64,000 nucleotides of DNA from Microbacterium sp. Leaf288 (GTDB taxonomy: Bacteria > Actinomycetota > Actinomycetes > Actinomycetales > Microbacteriaceae), in contig NZ_LMNI01000012.1 of NCBI RefSeq assembly GCF_001422925.1, positions 736,195-800,194 on the forward strand, given 5' to 3'. The position numbers and the translations under genes are program-made. Below, one piece after another: positions 18,233 through 26,515 of the stretch. The notes below the pieces were generated by a model. That model made no database searches. It was given only the letters and a program-made list of their open reading frames with translations, and had not been told where the DNA came from. Within the stretch, counting starts at the first letter, position 1; each line of letters opens with the position of its first letter.

Positions 18233-18907
18233 CTACCAGCGGTCGGTGCCGCGCGGGAGGACCTCGAGCACGTGGGGCAGCTCGGTCGGGAAGCAGGAGC
18301 GGAAGAGCTCGGTGATCTGCGGATCGGAGCCGTAGTCGTCGACGATGCGCAGGCCGATCATCGTCGAGATGAGCATGCCCTCGGCCATGAACGTGCGCGA
18401 CTCGTCGGCGTCGAGCCCCATCTCGTCGCGGAAGAACCGCCAGACCTTCGCGAAGCCCTGGCGCGCGGCCGCGCCGATCACGGGATGACTCCCGAGCAGG
18501 TAGGCGTGCGCGAGCGTCTGGTGGAGGCCGCGCACCGCGATGAGGTCGACGTAGGCCTGCCCGATGCGCTTGGCCGCCGCCTTCTCCGGTGTGATGTCGG
18601 GGTCGTGCGGGGAGTCGTCGGCGAGCGCCGCCCGGAAGCCGGCGAGCATGCGCGTCAGGGCGTCTTCGATCGCCGCGAGGAAGAGGTTCTCCTTCGAGCC
18701 GAAGAGCCGCACGACGTACGGCTGGCTGACGCCGGCGGCGCGGGCCACCTCATCGGTCGTCGCGCCCTCGTAGCCGCGGGCGCCGAACACGGCGAGCGCG
18801 GCCGCCAGGATCTGACGGCGCCGCTCCTGGGACGACAGGCGCTTGCCCGGGTCGGCCGGCGCCTCGTCCACGGAGGCGCCGCTGCCTGCCACTGCCGGAG
18901 ATGTCAT
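18233..18907 (-). CDS. TetR-family repressor of the divergent MFS exporter
   Basis: This 224-residue TetR-type regulator has an N-terminal helix-turn-helix at residues 28-75 (RRRQILAAALAVFGARGYEG, then VARAAGVSQPYVVRLFGSKE). A helical ligand domain follows. It is transcribed away from the DHA2 exporter at 18995. The 87-bp region between them holds two copies of a GTAATC-N4-GATTAC palindrome and a good promoter. This is the standard layout of a drug-responsive repressor/efflux pair. The inducer cannot be predicted. The operators lie between the two start codons and could also give autoregulation. Confidence 0.93.
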   Translation of the reverse strand: MTSPAVAGSGASVDEAPADPGKRLSSQERRRQILAAALAVFGARGYEGATTDEVARAAGVSQPYVVRLFGSKENLFLAAIEDALTRMLAGFRAALADDSPHDPDITPEKAAAKRIGQAYVDLIAVRGLHQTLAHAYLLGSHPVIGAAARQGFAKVWRFFRDEMGLDADESRTFMAEGMLISTMIGLRIVDDYGSDPQITELFRSCFPTELPHVLEVLPRGTDRW

Positions 18908-18931
18908 GCCGAAAGGTTATCAGCGAATGAC

Positions 18932-18961
18932 TTGACTTTGTAATCAGTCGATTACTACATT
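18932..18961 (+). promoter_or_regulatory. Promoter of the MFS exporter with an operator in its spacer
   Basis: TTGACT at 18932-18937 and TACATT at 18956-18961 are 18 nt apart and resemble the -35 and -10 elements of the main sigma factor. Operator 1 fills the spacer, so bound TetR would exclude RNA polymerase. Confidence 0.6.
18940..18955. promoter_or_regulatory. TetR operator 1
   Basis: GTAATCAGTCGATTAC is an inverted repeat with 6-bp arms and a 4-bp centre. It sits between the -35 and -10 of the exporter promoter and matches operator 2 at 14 of 16 positions. Confidence 0.75.
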
Positions 18962-18964
18962 GTG

Positions 18965-18980
18965 GTAATCATTCGATTAC
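18965..18980. promoter_or_regulatory. TetR operator 2
   Basis: GTAATCATTCGATTAC repeats the palindrome of operator 1 with its centre 25 bp downstream. It lies just after the -10 element and before the ribosome-binding site of the exporter gene, which suggests two repressor dimers bind together. Confidence 0.75.
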
Positions 18981-18994
18981 AACCGGAGCCTCCC

Positions 18995-20461
18995 ATGACC
19001 GAATCACCCCTCACCAGGGCCCCCCGTCGCGCGCGGCCGTTCGCGCTCGTGGTGGCCGCGGCATCCCTCCCGATGTTCATGGCCACGCTCGACAACCTCG
19101 TCATGACGAACGCGCTCCCGGTGCTGCACCGCGAGATGGGCGCGAGCGTCGAAGAGCTGCAGTGGTTCGTCAACGCGTACACGCTGGCGTTCGCCGGCGC
19201 GATCCTCATCGCCTCGGCGCTCGGCGACCGGTTCGGCCGCCGCACGCTCTTCGCGATCGGCATCGCCGTGTTCGGCGTGGGCTCGGTGCTCGCCGCGCTC
19301 AGCACCGACCCCGGTCAGCTCATCGCCGCGCGCGCCGTGCAGGGTCTGGGCGCCGCGGGTGTGATGCCCCTCTCCCTCGCACTGCTGAGCGGGGCGGTGC
19401 CACCGGCCAGGCGCGCCCTCGCGATCGGCATCTGGGGCGGCGTCTCGGGGCTCGGCGTCGCGGTCGGCCCGCTCGTCGGCGGAGCGATCATGGAGGGCTG
19501 GAACTGGCAGGCGATCTTCTGGATCAACGTGCCCGTCGCGATCATCGCCATCCCCCTCGCGCTCGTCGTGCTGAACAACGACTTCGGCGCGCGCGCCCGC
19601 ATCGACGTTCCGGGTGCACTGCTCGCCGCGGCCGGTGTGCTCGCCCTCGTCCACGCGATCGTGCGCGGCAACGACGACGGCTGGGACTCGATCGGGGTCA
19701 TCGCCGAGATCGTGCTCGGCACGCTGCTCATCGCCGCGTTCCTCTGGTGGCAGACCCGCACGCAGGCGCCCCTCCTGCCGCTGCGCCTCTTCCGCGACCG
19801 CTCGTTCTCGATCACCAACATCGTCGGATTCGCGTTCAGCTTCGGCACGTTCGGCGCGGTGTTCATCCTGATCCAGTACCTGCAGGTCGTGCAGGGATCC
19901 ACGCCCCTCGAAGCCGCCGTGCAGACCACCCCCTGGACGCTCGCGCCCATGATCGTCGCCCCGATCGCCGGCATCCTGGCTCCCCGCGTCGGGACGCGCA
20001 TCCTGCTCGTCCTCGGCCTCGCCCTGCAGGGCATCGCGCTCACGTGGATCGCCGCCGTCATGTCGACCGACCTCGACTACCCGACGCTGATCGCGCCGTT
20101 CATCATGGCCGGCGTCGGCATGGCGCTCGTGTTCGCGCCGTCGGCGACGGCGCTGCTCGCGACCCTCGGACTCATCGACCACGCCAAGGCATCCGGCGTG
20201 AACTCCACCGTCCGTGAGCTGGGCGTCGCCCTCGGCACCGCCGTGATGACCGCCATCTTCGTGAGCGCCGGTGGCGAGCTCCTGCCCGGCATGTACGTCG
20301 ACGCCGCCCGCCCCGCGGTCTTCACCGGTGCGGCCGTCCTGTTCGCCGCAACGATCGTGGCGCTGTGGCTCCCCTCCGGCAAGGGGACGGATGCCACCTC
20401 CCTGACTTCGTCCGAGGCCGAGACACGGGCCGCCCAGCCCGAAGCCGTCCCCGTGCCCTGA
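18995..20461 (+). CDS. MFS drug exporter, DHA2 (EmrB/QacA) family
   Basis: This 488-residue inner-membrane protein is a proton-driven multidrug exporter with about 14 predicted helices. Family marks are FMATLDNLVMTNALPVLHRE in helix 1 (an Asp within the membrane as in EmrB/QacA), the loop motif LGDRFGRRTLFAIG, and motif C in GIWGGVSGLGVAVGPLVGG. The start at 18995 follows GGAG by 7 nt; an upstream in-frame ATG at 18962 would begin inside the operator region and is rejected. The divergent TetR repressor and double operator show inducible expression. The hydrophilic C-terminal tail is Glu/Ala-rich. The substrate is unknown. Confidence 0.93.
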   Translation: MTESPLTRAPRRARPFALVVAAASLPMFMATLDNLVMTNALPVLHREMGASVEELQWFVNAYTLAFAGAILIASALGDRFGRRTLFAIGIAVFGVGSVLAALSTDPGQLIAARAVQGLGAAGVMPLSLALLSGAVPPARRALAIGIWGGVSGLGVAVGPLVGGAIMEGWNWQAIFWINVPVAIIAIPLALVVLNNDFGARARIDVPGALLAAAGVLALVHAIVRGNDDGWDSIGVIAEIVLGTLLIAAFLWWQTRTQAPLLPLRLFRDRSFSITNIVGFAFSFGTFGAVFILIQYLQVVQGSTPLEAAVQTTPWTLAPMIVAPIAGILAPRVGTRILLVLGLALQGIALTWIAAVMSTDLDYPTLIAPFIMAGVGMALVFAPSATALLATLGLIDHAKASGVNSTVRELGVALGTAVMTAIFVSAGGELLPGMYVDAARPAVFTGAAVLFAATIVALWLPSGKGTDATSLTSSEAETRAAQPEAVPVP

Positions 20462-20479
20462 CCCCGGCCTCGGCCCGGA

Positions 20480-21103
20480 TCAGTCGCCCTTGCCTCGCAG
20501 GACGCGGGTCAGCAGACCGTCGAGGAAGAAGAGCAGGAACGCCGCCGAGCCGACCCACGGCGCCAGCACCACCACCGCGGCCGAGATGAGGAGGGCGCTC
20601 AGCGAGCTGCGGCCGTAGGCCACGGCATCCGCCCTGCTCATGTCGGGCATCAGCGCTTCGCGCTGCCGCACCGCCCACCCCCATTGCAGCCAGCTGAACA
20701 GGATGGCGAGGAAGAACGTCACCGGCATCGCGAGCCGGCCCGCGAGCCACTCGGAGTACTCGGTCGTCAGGTTCGTCGCGAACGGCACGAGCACGATGAA
20801 CAGCAGCCGTGCGTTGTTCAGCCACACCGTCGTCGAATCCACGCGCGCGAGGTGCTCGAACTGCTGGACGTGCACCATCCACATCAGGCACAGCAGCACG
20901 AAGCTCAGCCCGAAATTGAGGAACAGCTCGTACATGCCGCCGAGGGCGGCCCACATGTCGGCGTCGGAGTCGACCTTGCCAGGCGAGTACTGGGTGAGGT
21001 CGAGCACGAGCAGCGTCGCCGCGATCGCGAAGACCCCGTCGGTGAACGCCTCGAGACGTGTGGTGCGCTGCGTAGCCAGAGCGTGCCGCCGCTGCCTGAT
21101 CAT
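20480..21103 (-). CDS. TMEM175-family (DUF1211) potassium channel-like protein
   Basis: This 207-residue membrane protein has six predicted helices. The first carries the TMEM175 signature RLEAFTDGVFAIAATLLVLD; the family consensus is F-S-D, so Thr replaces Ser here. Bacterial TMEM175 proteins form tetrameric potassium-selective channels with a hydrophobic filter in helix 1. The loop LARVDSTTVWLNNARLLFIV is also typical of the family. It converges with the MFS exporter, leaving 18 bp. The ATG is 6 nt from TACCCT, a leaderless start. Channel activity is known for the family but not shown for this protein. Confidence 0.85.
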   Translation of the reverse strand: MIRQRRHALATQRTTRLEAFTDGVFAIAATLLVLDLTQYSPGKVDSDADMWAALGGMYELFLNFGLSFVLLCLMWMVHVQQFEHLARVDSTTVWLNNARLLFIVLVPFATNLTTEYSEWLAGRLAMPVTFFLAILFSWLQWGWAVRQREALMPDMSRADAVAYGRSSLSALLISAAVVVLAPWVGSAAFLLFFLDGLLTRVLRGKGD

Positions 21104-21109
21104 GGCGCC

Positions 21110-21115
21110 AGGGTA
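21110..21115 (-). promoter_or_regulatory. -10 hexamer of a leaderless promoter for the TMEM175 gene
   Basis: TACCCT on the minus strand is followed by 6 nt and the ATG at 21103. The same hexamer and spacing precede tsaB at 50507. Confidence 0.5.
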
Positions 21116-21241
21116 GCGACACCACCCGCTGGGGCGCCCGTCACACTCCGTGACCTCCCCTCGGCAGCGGTGCGCGGTGCGATTGGATGGAGGCGGAGAC
21201 GGATGCCGCGCCCCTCGGCATCCGAGACCTTGGAGGCCCCC

Positions 21242-22348
21242 GTGACCGAGCATGTTCCGTACGTCGTCGTCGGCGGGGGTGCCATGGGGCTCGCGACGAC
21301 GTGGCAGCTCGCGCGTCGCGGCCACCGCGTGGTCGCGCTCGAGCGGTTCGAACGCGGCCACACCCGCGGCGCCTCGCACGGCGCCACCCGCAACTTCAAC
21401 AACGCCTACGGCGCCGCCCACTACCTCGATCTGCTCACGCTGGCGCGCGCCGAATGGGACGAGCTCTCGCGCGCGACCGGCGAACCGCTGCTGCGCCTGC
21501 ACGGGCTCGTGACCCACGGCGACGACGCCGTCGTCGCGGATGTGCACGGCGCGCTCATCGCCCGCGGCGAGCGCGCCGAGGTGCTCGCCGCGCACGAGGC
21601 GGCACGGCGCTGGAGCGGAATGCGATTCACCGGCGACGTGCTGTTCACGCCCGACGCCGGGGTGGTGCGCGCGTCCGCCGCCCTCGAGGCGCTCGAGCGC
21701 GGCGCCCGCGGTCACGGCGCCGACGTCCGCTTCGGGCACCGCGTGGTCTCCCTCGACGAGCGGAGGGATGGTGTCGCACTCACGGTCGACGCCGGCGGCG
21801 AGCGTCACGACATCGTGGCCGAGACCGTGGTGGTGACCTCCGGAGCCTGGACCCGCGGCATCCTTCCCCCGTCCTTCCCCCTCCCCCGGCTGACCGTGAC
21901 CGAGGAGAGCCCCGCCCACTTCGCCCCGATCACGCCGGATGCGCTGTGGCCGTCGTTCAACCACCTCCTGCCGGCCGAGCGGTACCCCGCGAACGTCTAC
22001 GGCATGCCGACGCCGGGCGAGGGCGTCAAGGTGGGCTTCCACCTCGTGGGGCCGGTGGTCGACCCCGATGCCCGCACGTTCCGTCCGGTTCCCGCCCTCG
22101 CCGCGCAGCTGCGCGACTACGTGGCTGAGTGGTTCCCGGGTCTCGACGCCGGGTCGGCCGAGCCCATCAGCTGCACCTACACGTCCACGGACTCGCAGGA
22201 CTTCCTCCTCGACCGGCGCGGCCGCATCGTCGTCGGCGCCGGCTTCTCCGGCCACGGCTTCAAGTTCACGCCGGCCGTCGGCTCTGTCCTCGCCGCCCTC
22301 GCGACCGACGACGGCTTCCGGGCCGCCGCCCCTTTCCGCCTCCCCTGA
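21242..22348 (+). CDS. FAD-dependent amine oxidase, sarcosine oxidase / N-methyltryptophan oxidase family
   Basis: This 368-residue flavoprotein of the monomeric sarcosine oxidase family would oxidise an N-alkyl amino acid or amine and release hydrogen peroxide. The Rossmann FAD-binding motif is VVVGGGAMGLATTWQLARRG followed by the ribose-binding Glu in VVALERF. Later elements are GATRNFNNAYG and CTYTSTDSQDFLLDRRGRIV with VGAGFSGHGFKFTPAVG. In monomeric sarcosine oxidase the covalent flavin link is the Cys of GGCGLKLGYH; the matching stretch here is PGEGVKVGFH with Glu, so FAD may be bound non-covalently. The GTG at 21242 has GGAGG 5-6 nt upstream. It converges with guaB across a strong hairpin. 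The substrate is unknown. Confidence 0.85.
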   Translation: MTEHVPYVVVGGGAMGLATTWQLARRGHRVVALERFERGHTRGASHGATRNFNNAYGAAHYLDLLTLARAEWDELSRATGEPLLRLHGLVTHGDDAVVADVHGALIARGERAEVLAAHEAARRWSGMRFTGDVLFTPDAGVVRASAALEALERGARGHGADVRFGHRVVSLDERRDGVALTVDAGGERHDIVAETVVVTSGAWTRGILPPSFPLPRLTVTEESPAHFAPITPDALWPSFNHLLPAERYPANVYGMPTPGEGVKVGFHLVGPVVDPDARTFRPVPALAAQLRDYVAEWFPGLDAGSAEPISCTYTSTDSQDFLLDRRGRIVVGAGFSGHGFKFTPAVGSVLAALATDDGFRAAAPFRLP

Positions 22349-22366
22349 GCCGGTCCGGCGGAAACG

Positions 22367-22411
22367 ACGGATGCCTCGACCCTGCGCAGTGCGCGGGGCC
22401 GAGGCATCCGT
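22367..22411. terminator. Bidirectional terminator between the amine oxidase gene and guaB
   Basis: ACGGATGCCTCG (22367-22378) and CGAGGCATCCGT (22400-22411) form a perfect 12-bp stem between two convergent genes. Each arm contains the ACGGATGC octamer. Confidence 0.75.
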
Positions 22412-22423
22412 CTCCGGAGCGGG

Positions 22424-23926
22424 TTACTTCTTGTAGTTGGGGGCCTCGACGACGATCTGGACGTCGTGCGGGTGCGACTCCTTGAGGCCGGCCGCGGTGA
22501 TGCGGACGAACTTGCCCTTGGCCTTGAGTTCGTCGATGGTGCGGGCGCCGACGTAGAACATCGACTGACGCAGCCCGCCGACGAGCTGGTACGCGACGGC
22601 CGAGACCGGACCGCGGTAGGCGACCTGACCCTCGATGCCCTCGGGGATGAGCTTGTCGTCGGTGGGGACGTCGGCCTGGAAGTAGCGGTCCTTCGAGTAC
22701 GACGTCTTCTTGCCGCGAGTCTGCATCGCACCGAGCGAGCCCATGCCGCGGTACTGCTTGAACTGCTTGCCGCCCTGGAAGACGATCTCGCCCGGCGACT
22801 CGTCGGTGCCGGCGAGGAGCGATCCGAGCATGACGGTGTCGGCACCGGCGACGAGCGCCTTGGCGATGTCGCCCGAGTACTGCAGTCCGCCGTCGGCGAT
22901 CACCGGGATGCCGGCTTCGCGCGCGGCAAGGTAGGCCTCGTAGACGGCCGTGACCTGCGGCACGCCGACGCCGGCGACGACGCGGGTGGTGCAGATCGAG
23001 CCCGGGCCGACGCCGACCTTGACGGCGTCCACGCCCGCGTCGATGAGGGCCTGTGCGCCCTCCCGCGTGGCGACGTTGCCGCCGATGACGTCGATGTGGT
23101 CGAAGCTCGTGTCGGCCTTGATCCGGCGGACGATGTCGATGACACCCTGCGACTGGCCGTTGGCGGTGTCGACCACGATGACGTCGACGCCGGCGTCGCG
23201 GAGGGCCTCGGCGCGCTGCCAGGCGTCGCCGAAGAAGCCGATGGCGGCACCGACGCGGAGGCGGCCCTGCTCGTCCTTGGTGGCGAGGGGGTACTTCTCG
23301 CTCTTGTCGAAGTCCTTGATGGTGATGAGGCCCGCGAGCTTGCCGTGCTCGTCGATGAGCGGGAGCTTCTCGACGCGGTGCTGCGCGAAGAGGGCGATGA
23401 CCTCGCCGGCGCTGATGCCCACGCGACCGGTGACCAGCCCGTCGGTCGTCATGACGTCGCGCACCTTGGTGGTCTGACGCTCGAAGCCCGAGACGAAGCG
23501 CATGTCTCGGTTCGTGACGATGCCCACGAGGTGGTTCTCATCGTCGACGACCGGAAGGCCCGAGATGCGGTACTGCGCGCAGAGCGAGTCGACCTCTTCG
23601 ATCGTGGTGTCGGGGGTGGTCGTGATCGGGTCGGTGATCATGCCCGACTCACTCCGCTTGACGCGGTCGACCATCGAGGCCTGGTCCTCGATCGCGAGGT
23701 TGCGGTGGATGATCCCGAGGCCGCCTTCGCGGGCGATCGCGATCGCCATGCGCGACTCCGTCACCGTGTCCATCGCGCTCGAGATGAGCGGGGTCGCGAC
23801 GGTGATGCGTCGCGTCACCCGGGACGAGGTGTCGGCTTCGCTGGGGATCACGTCGGTGTGGCCGGGCAGCAGCAGCACATCGTCGTAGGTCAGTCCGACG
23901 AAGCCGAAGGGGTCGTTGTGCTCCAT
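22424..23926 (-). CDS. guaB: IMP dehydrogenase
   Basis: This 500-residue enzyme oxidises IMP to XMP with NAD, the committed step to GMP. The catalytic loop GPGSICTTRVVAGVGVPQ holds Cys312, and the flap has GSLGAMQTRGKKTSYSKDRY. Two CBS domains (about residues 95-215) are inserted in the TIM barrel; they bind adenine or guanine nucleotides and tune activity. The C-terminal YQLVGGLRQSMFYVGA is typical. It starts at ATG 23926 behind GGAGA. It works with guaA at 11769, although about 9 kb apart. It is a single gene, divergent from the liv operon, with a likely -10 TAGAAT at 24005-24010. Confidence 0.97.
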   Translation of the reverse strand: MEHNDPFGFVGLTYDDVLLLPGHTDVIPSEADTSSRVTRRITVATPLISSAMDTVTESRMAIAIAREGGLGIIHRNLAIEDQASMVDRVKRSESGMITDPITTTPDTTIEEVDSLCAQYRISGLPVVDDENHLVGIVTNRDMRFVSGFERQTTKVRDVMTTDGLVTGRVGISAGEVIALFAQHRVEKLPLIDEHGKLAGLITIKDFDKSEKYPLATKDEQGRLRVGAAIGFFGDAWQRAEALRDAGVDVIVVDTANGQSQGVIDIVRRIKADTSFDHIDVIGGNVATREGAQALIDAGVDAVKVGVGPGSICTTRVVAGVGVPQVTAVYEAYLAAREAGIPVIADGGLQYSGDIAKALVAGADTVMLGSLLAGTDESPGEIVFQGGKQFKQYRGMGSLGAMQTRGKKTSYSKDRYFQADVPTDDKLIPEGIEGQVAYRGPVSAVAYQLVGGLRQSMFYVGARTIDELKAKGKFVRITAAGLKESHPHDVQIVVEAPNYKK

Positions 23927-24004
23927 GGGGGTCTCCTCGCGCGGGCGCGCGCGTGCTCGGGGGTGGACGGCGGCGGCCGGTGCGCTCGTGACGCTCCGTA
24001 CTCG

Positions 24005-24010
24005 ATTCTA
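24005..24010 (-). promoter_or_regulatory. Likely -10 element of the guaB promoter
   Basis: TAGAAT on the minus strand matches TATAAT at five of six positions and would give a 5' leader of about 70 nt. No convincing -35 is visible. The rest of 23927-24202 holds the divergent leaders of guaB and the liv operon, and I see no other defined element there. Confidence 0.35.
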
Positions 24011-24202
24011 AGGCGGCGAACCTGGAAATGATTCCCGAATACAGCCACCTGAGACGCGGTCCCACCCTCGTTGCGATCGGGTCACGTATCCACAGGGTGC
24101 GATAGGCGAAACACCCGCGACACATTACGCTCGTACCGTCGTTCATCACAGCCGATGCGACCCGGACATCGGTGCGCTCGTCGGCGGCGAACTGGAGGTT
24201 CT

Positions 24203-25525
24203 GTGGGTCCTGCGACTGTGACCACGAGACATGTGTCTGGAAGGCGGGCGATCGCCGCTGTCTTCGGACTGCTGCTCGTCCTGTTGGGGCTGTTCGCCAC
24301 CGCGACGCCCGCACTGGCCGACGAAGACGATCCCTATCGGATCAGCGGCAACGTCCAACTCGACGGTGAGCCGCTCGAAGGCGTCGTCCTGACCGTCGAC
24401 GGCCCCGGCGGGGAACAAGAGGTCGAGACCGACGAGAACGGCCAATGGCACGTGAACGTCCCCGAGCGCGGCGAGACCTACGTCGTCACGCTCGACGAGG
24501 AGACGCTTCCCGAAGGCATCGCCGTGGTCGATGCCGAGGACGACACCCCGAACGTCAAAGAGGTCGAGGTAGGCCAGGGCGGCCGCGTCAGCGTCAACTT
24601 CTTCATCGGCGAGGGCGAGCGCAACGTCACGAGCTTCTTCGACCAGCTCGTCCAGCGCGTCATCCAGGGCATCAGCTTCGGACTCATGCTGGCCCTCGCT
24701 GCGATCGGCCTCTCACTGGTGTTCGGCACGACCGGCATCTCCAACTTCGCGCACGGCGAGATGGTGACCTTCGGCGCCATCGCCGCCTATCTGCTCGTGG
24801 GACCGGCGACCGTGGCGCTCCCGTGGTGGCTCGGCTACCCGATCGCCGTGGTCCTCAGCGCACTCTTCGGCCTCTTCCTCGACGTGATCCTCTGGCGACC
24901 GCTGCGCCGGCGCCGAGTCGGCGTCGTGCAGCTCATGATCGTGAGCATCGGCCTCTCGCTCGCACTGCGCTACACGTTCCAGCTCTTCATCGGCGGCGGG
25001 ACGCTGCAGCTTCCGGGTTCGTCCGAGGCGAAGATCCCGTTGTTCGGCGCGGTGCAGATGAGCGTCATCGACCTGGTCTCGCTGGCCATCTCGATCGTGG
25101 TCATCGTGGCGTTCGCGCTGTGGCTCACCCGCTCGCGGACGGGCAAGGCCACCCGCGCCATCTCCGACAACGCGCCGCTGGCCGCCGCATCCGGCATCGA
25201 CGTGGACCATGTCGTGCGCGTCGTGTGGATCGTCGCGGGCGGCCTCGCCGGCCTCGCCGGCATCCTGTACGCGTACTACCGCCCCGGCATCAAGTGGGAC
25301 ATGGGCGCGCAGATCCTGCTGCTCATGTTCGCCGCGGTCGTCCTCGGCGGTCTCGGCACCGCGTACGGCGCGCTCATCGGCGCGCTGATCGTCGGAATCC
25401 TGGTGGAGGTGTCGAGCCTGTGGATCCCGGCCGACCTCAAGTACGCCAGCGCACTGTTCATCCTCATCGTCATCCTGCTGTTCCGACCACAGGGCATCTT
25501 GGGCAGACGAGAGCGGATTGGTTAA
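24203..25525 (+). CDS. livH: Branched-chain amino acid ABC permease LivH with an N-terminal extracellular CnaB-like domain
   Basis: This 440-residue protein is a LivH-type ABC permease with an unusual front half. Residues 12-37 form a signal-like membrane segment ending in ATPALADED. Residues 44-135 resemble a carboxypeptidase-regulatory or CnaB fold (YRISGNVQLDGEPLEGVVLT, DENGQWHVNVPERGETYVV). From about residue 145 the permease begins (GISFGLMLALAAIGLSLVFG, then TGISNFAHGEMVTFGAI), with helices to the end at LFRPQGILGRRERIG. An ordinary LivH is about 290-310 residues. The GTG at 24203 has GGAGG 6 nt upstream, which confirms that the domain is encoded in the same frame. It is the first gene of a four-gene operon with livM, livG and livF; the binding protein is convergent at 28424. 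Confidence 0.9.
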   Translation: MGPATVTTRHVSGRRAIAAVFGLLLVLLGLFATATPALADEDDPYRISGNVQLDGEPLEGVVLTVDGPGGEQEVETDENGQWHVNVPERGETYVVTLDEETLPEGIAVVDAEDDTPNVKEVEVGQGGRVSVNFFIGEGERNVTSFFDQLVQRVIQGISFGLMLALAAIGLSLVFGTTGISNFAHGEMVTFGAIAAYLLVGPATVALPWWLGYPIAVVLSALFGLFLDVILWRPLRRRRVGVVQLMIVSIGLSLALRYTFQLFIGGGTLQLPGSSEAKIPLFGAVQMSVIDLVSLAISIVVIVAFALWLTRSRTGKATRAISDNAPLAAASGIDVDHVVRVVWIVAGGLAGLAGILYAYYRPGIKWDMGAQILLLMFAAVVLGGLGTAYGALIGALIVGILVEVSSLWIPADLKYASALFILIVILLFRPQGILGRRERIG

Positions 25526-25534
25526 GGCACGCGC

Positions 25535-26515
25535 ATGAACTGGTTGCAGATTCTCTCCAACACCCTTTCCTCGATCCTCAGCCCCGCAACGATCGGCTAC
25601 GCACTGGCCGCCCTCGGCCTCGCCGTGCACTTCGGCTACGCGGGTCTGATCAACATGGGCATCGCCGGCTTCATGGCCGTGGGCGCATACGGCTACGCGA
25701 TCTCGATCCTCTCGTTCGGCCTTCCCTGGTGGGCCGGGGCCCTCATCGGTCTGGCCGCGGCGGCGATCTTCGCGCTGATCCTGGGCATCCCGACTCTGCG
25801 CCTTCGGGGCGACTACCTCGCCATCGTGACGATCGCAGCCGCGGAAGTGCTCCGGCTGATGTTCCTCACGACAGCGTTCGACAGCGTCACAGGCTCAGCC
25901 GACGGACTCAGCGGTTACCACGAGAGCTTCCGGGCGTCGAATCCGATCCCGCCCGGGGAGTACGGTTTCGGCCCCTGGGTCTACAACGAGACCGGGTGGT
26001 GGGTGCGCATCACGGGCATCATCACCGTCGCGATCGCGGTGCTCGTCGTGTGGATGCTCATGCGCAGCCCGTGGGGGCGCACACTGAAGGGCATCCGCGA
26101 GGACGAAGACGCCGTCCGTTCGCTCGGCAAGAACGTCTTCTCCTACAAGATGCAGGCGCTCGTGCTCGGCGGTGTCCTGGCGGCCGCGGGCGGCATCGTG
26201 TACGCGCTGCCCTCAGCCGTCAGCCCCGGCGTCTACGTGACGTCGCTGACGTTCTTCGTCTGGACGGCGCTCCTCCTCGGCGGTGCCGCAACGGTGTTCG
26301 GCCCGATCCTCGGTTCGCTGATCTTCTGGGCGCTGCAGACGTTCCTGTCCAACGTTCTGCCGGCGATGGCCGAAGCCGGCTTGCTGTTCGGCCTCTCGCA
26401 GATCCAGGCAGGCACGCTCCGGTTCATCCTCGTGGGCGTCGCGCTCATGCTGCTGGTGATCTTCATGCCGCAGGGCCTCCTGGGCAACAAGAAGGAGCTG
26501 ACCTTTGTCAAGTGA
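25535..26515 (+). CDS. livM: Branched-chain amino acid ABC permease LivM
   Basis: This 326-residue LivM-type permease pairs with LivH to form the transport channel. Typical elements are LINMGIAGFMAVGAYGYAIS, LRLRGDYLAIVTIAAAEVLR (the conserved RGDYLAI motif), and the ATPase-contact loop MRSPWGRTLKGIREDEDAVR. The C-terminus reads IFMPQGLLGNKKEL as in the family. About eight to nine helices are expected. It starts 9 bp after livH and overlaps the livG TTG start by 11 bp. The subfamily also includes urea and other amide permeases, so the exact substrate is not certain. Confidence 0.92.
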   Translation: MNWLQILSNTLSSILSPATIGYALAALGLAVHFGYAGLINMGIAGFMAVGAYGYAISILSFGLPWWAGALIGLAAAAIFALILGIPTLRLRGDYLAIVTIAAAEVLRLMFLTTAFDSVTGSADGLSGYHESFRASNPIPPGEYGFGPWVYNETGWWVRITGIITVAIAVLVVWMLMRSPWGRTLKGIREDEDAVRSLGKNVFSYKMQALVLGGVLAAAGGIVYALPSAVSPGVYVTSLTFFVWTALLLGGAATVFGPILGSLIFWALQTFLSNVLPAMAEAGLLFGLSQIQAGTLRFILVGVALMLLVIFMPQGLLGNKKELTFVK

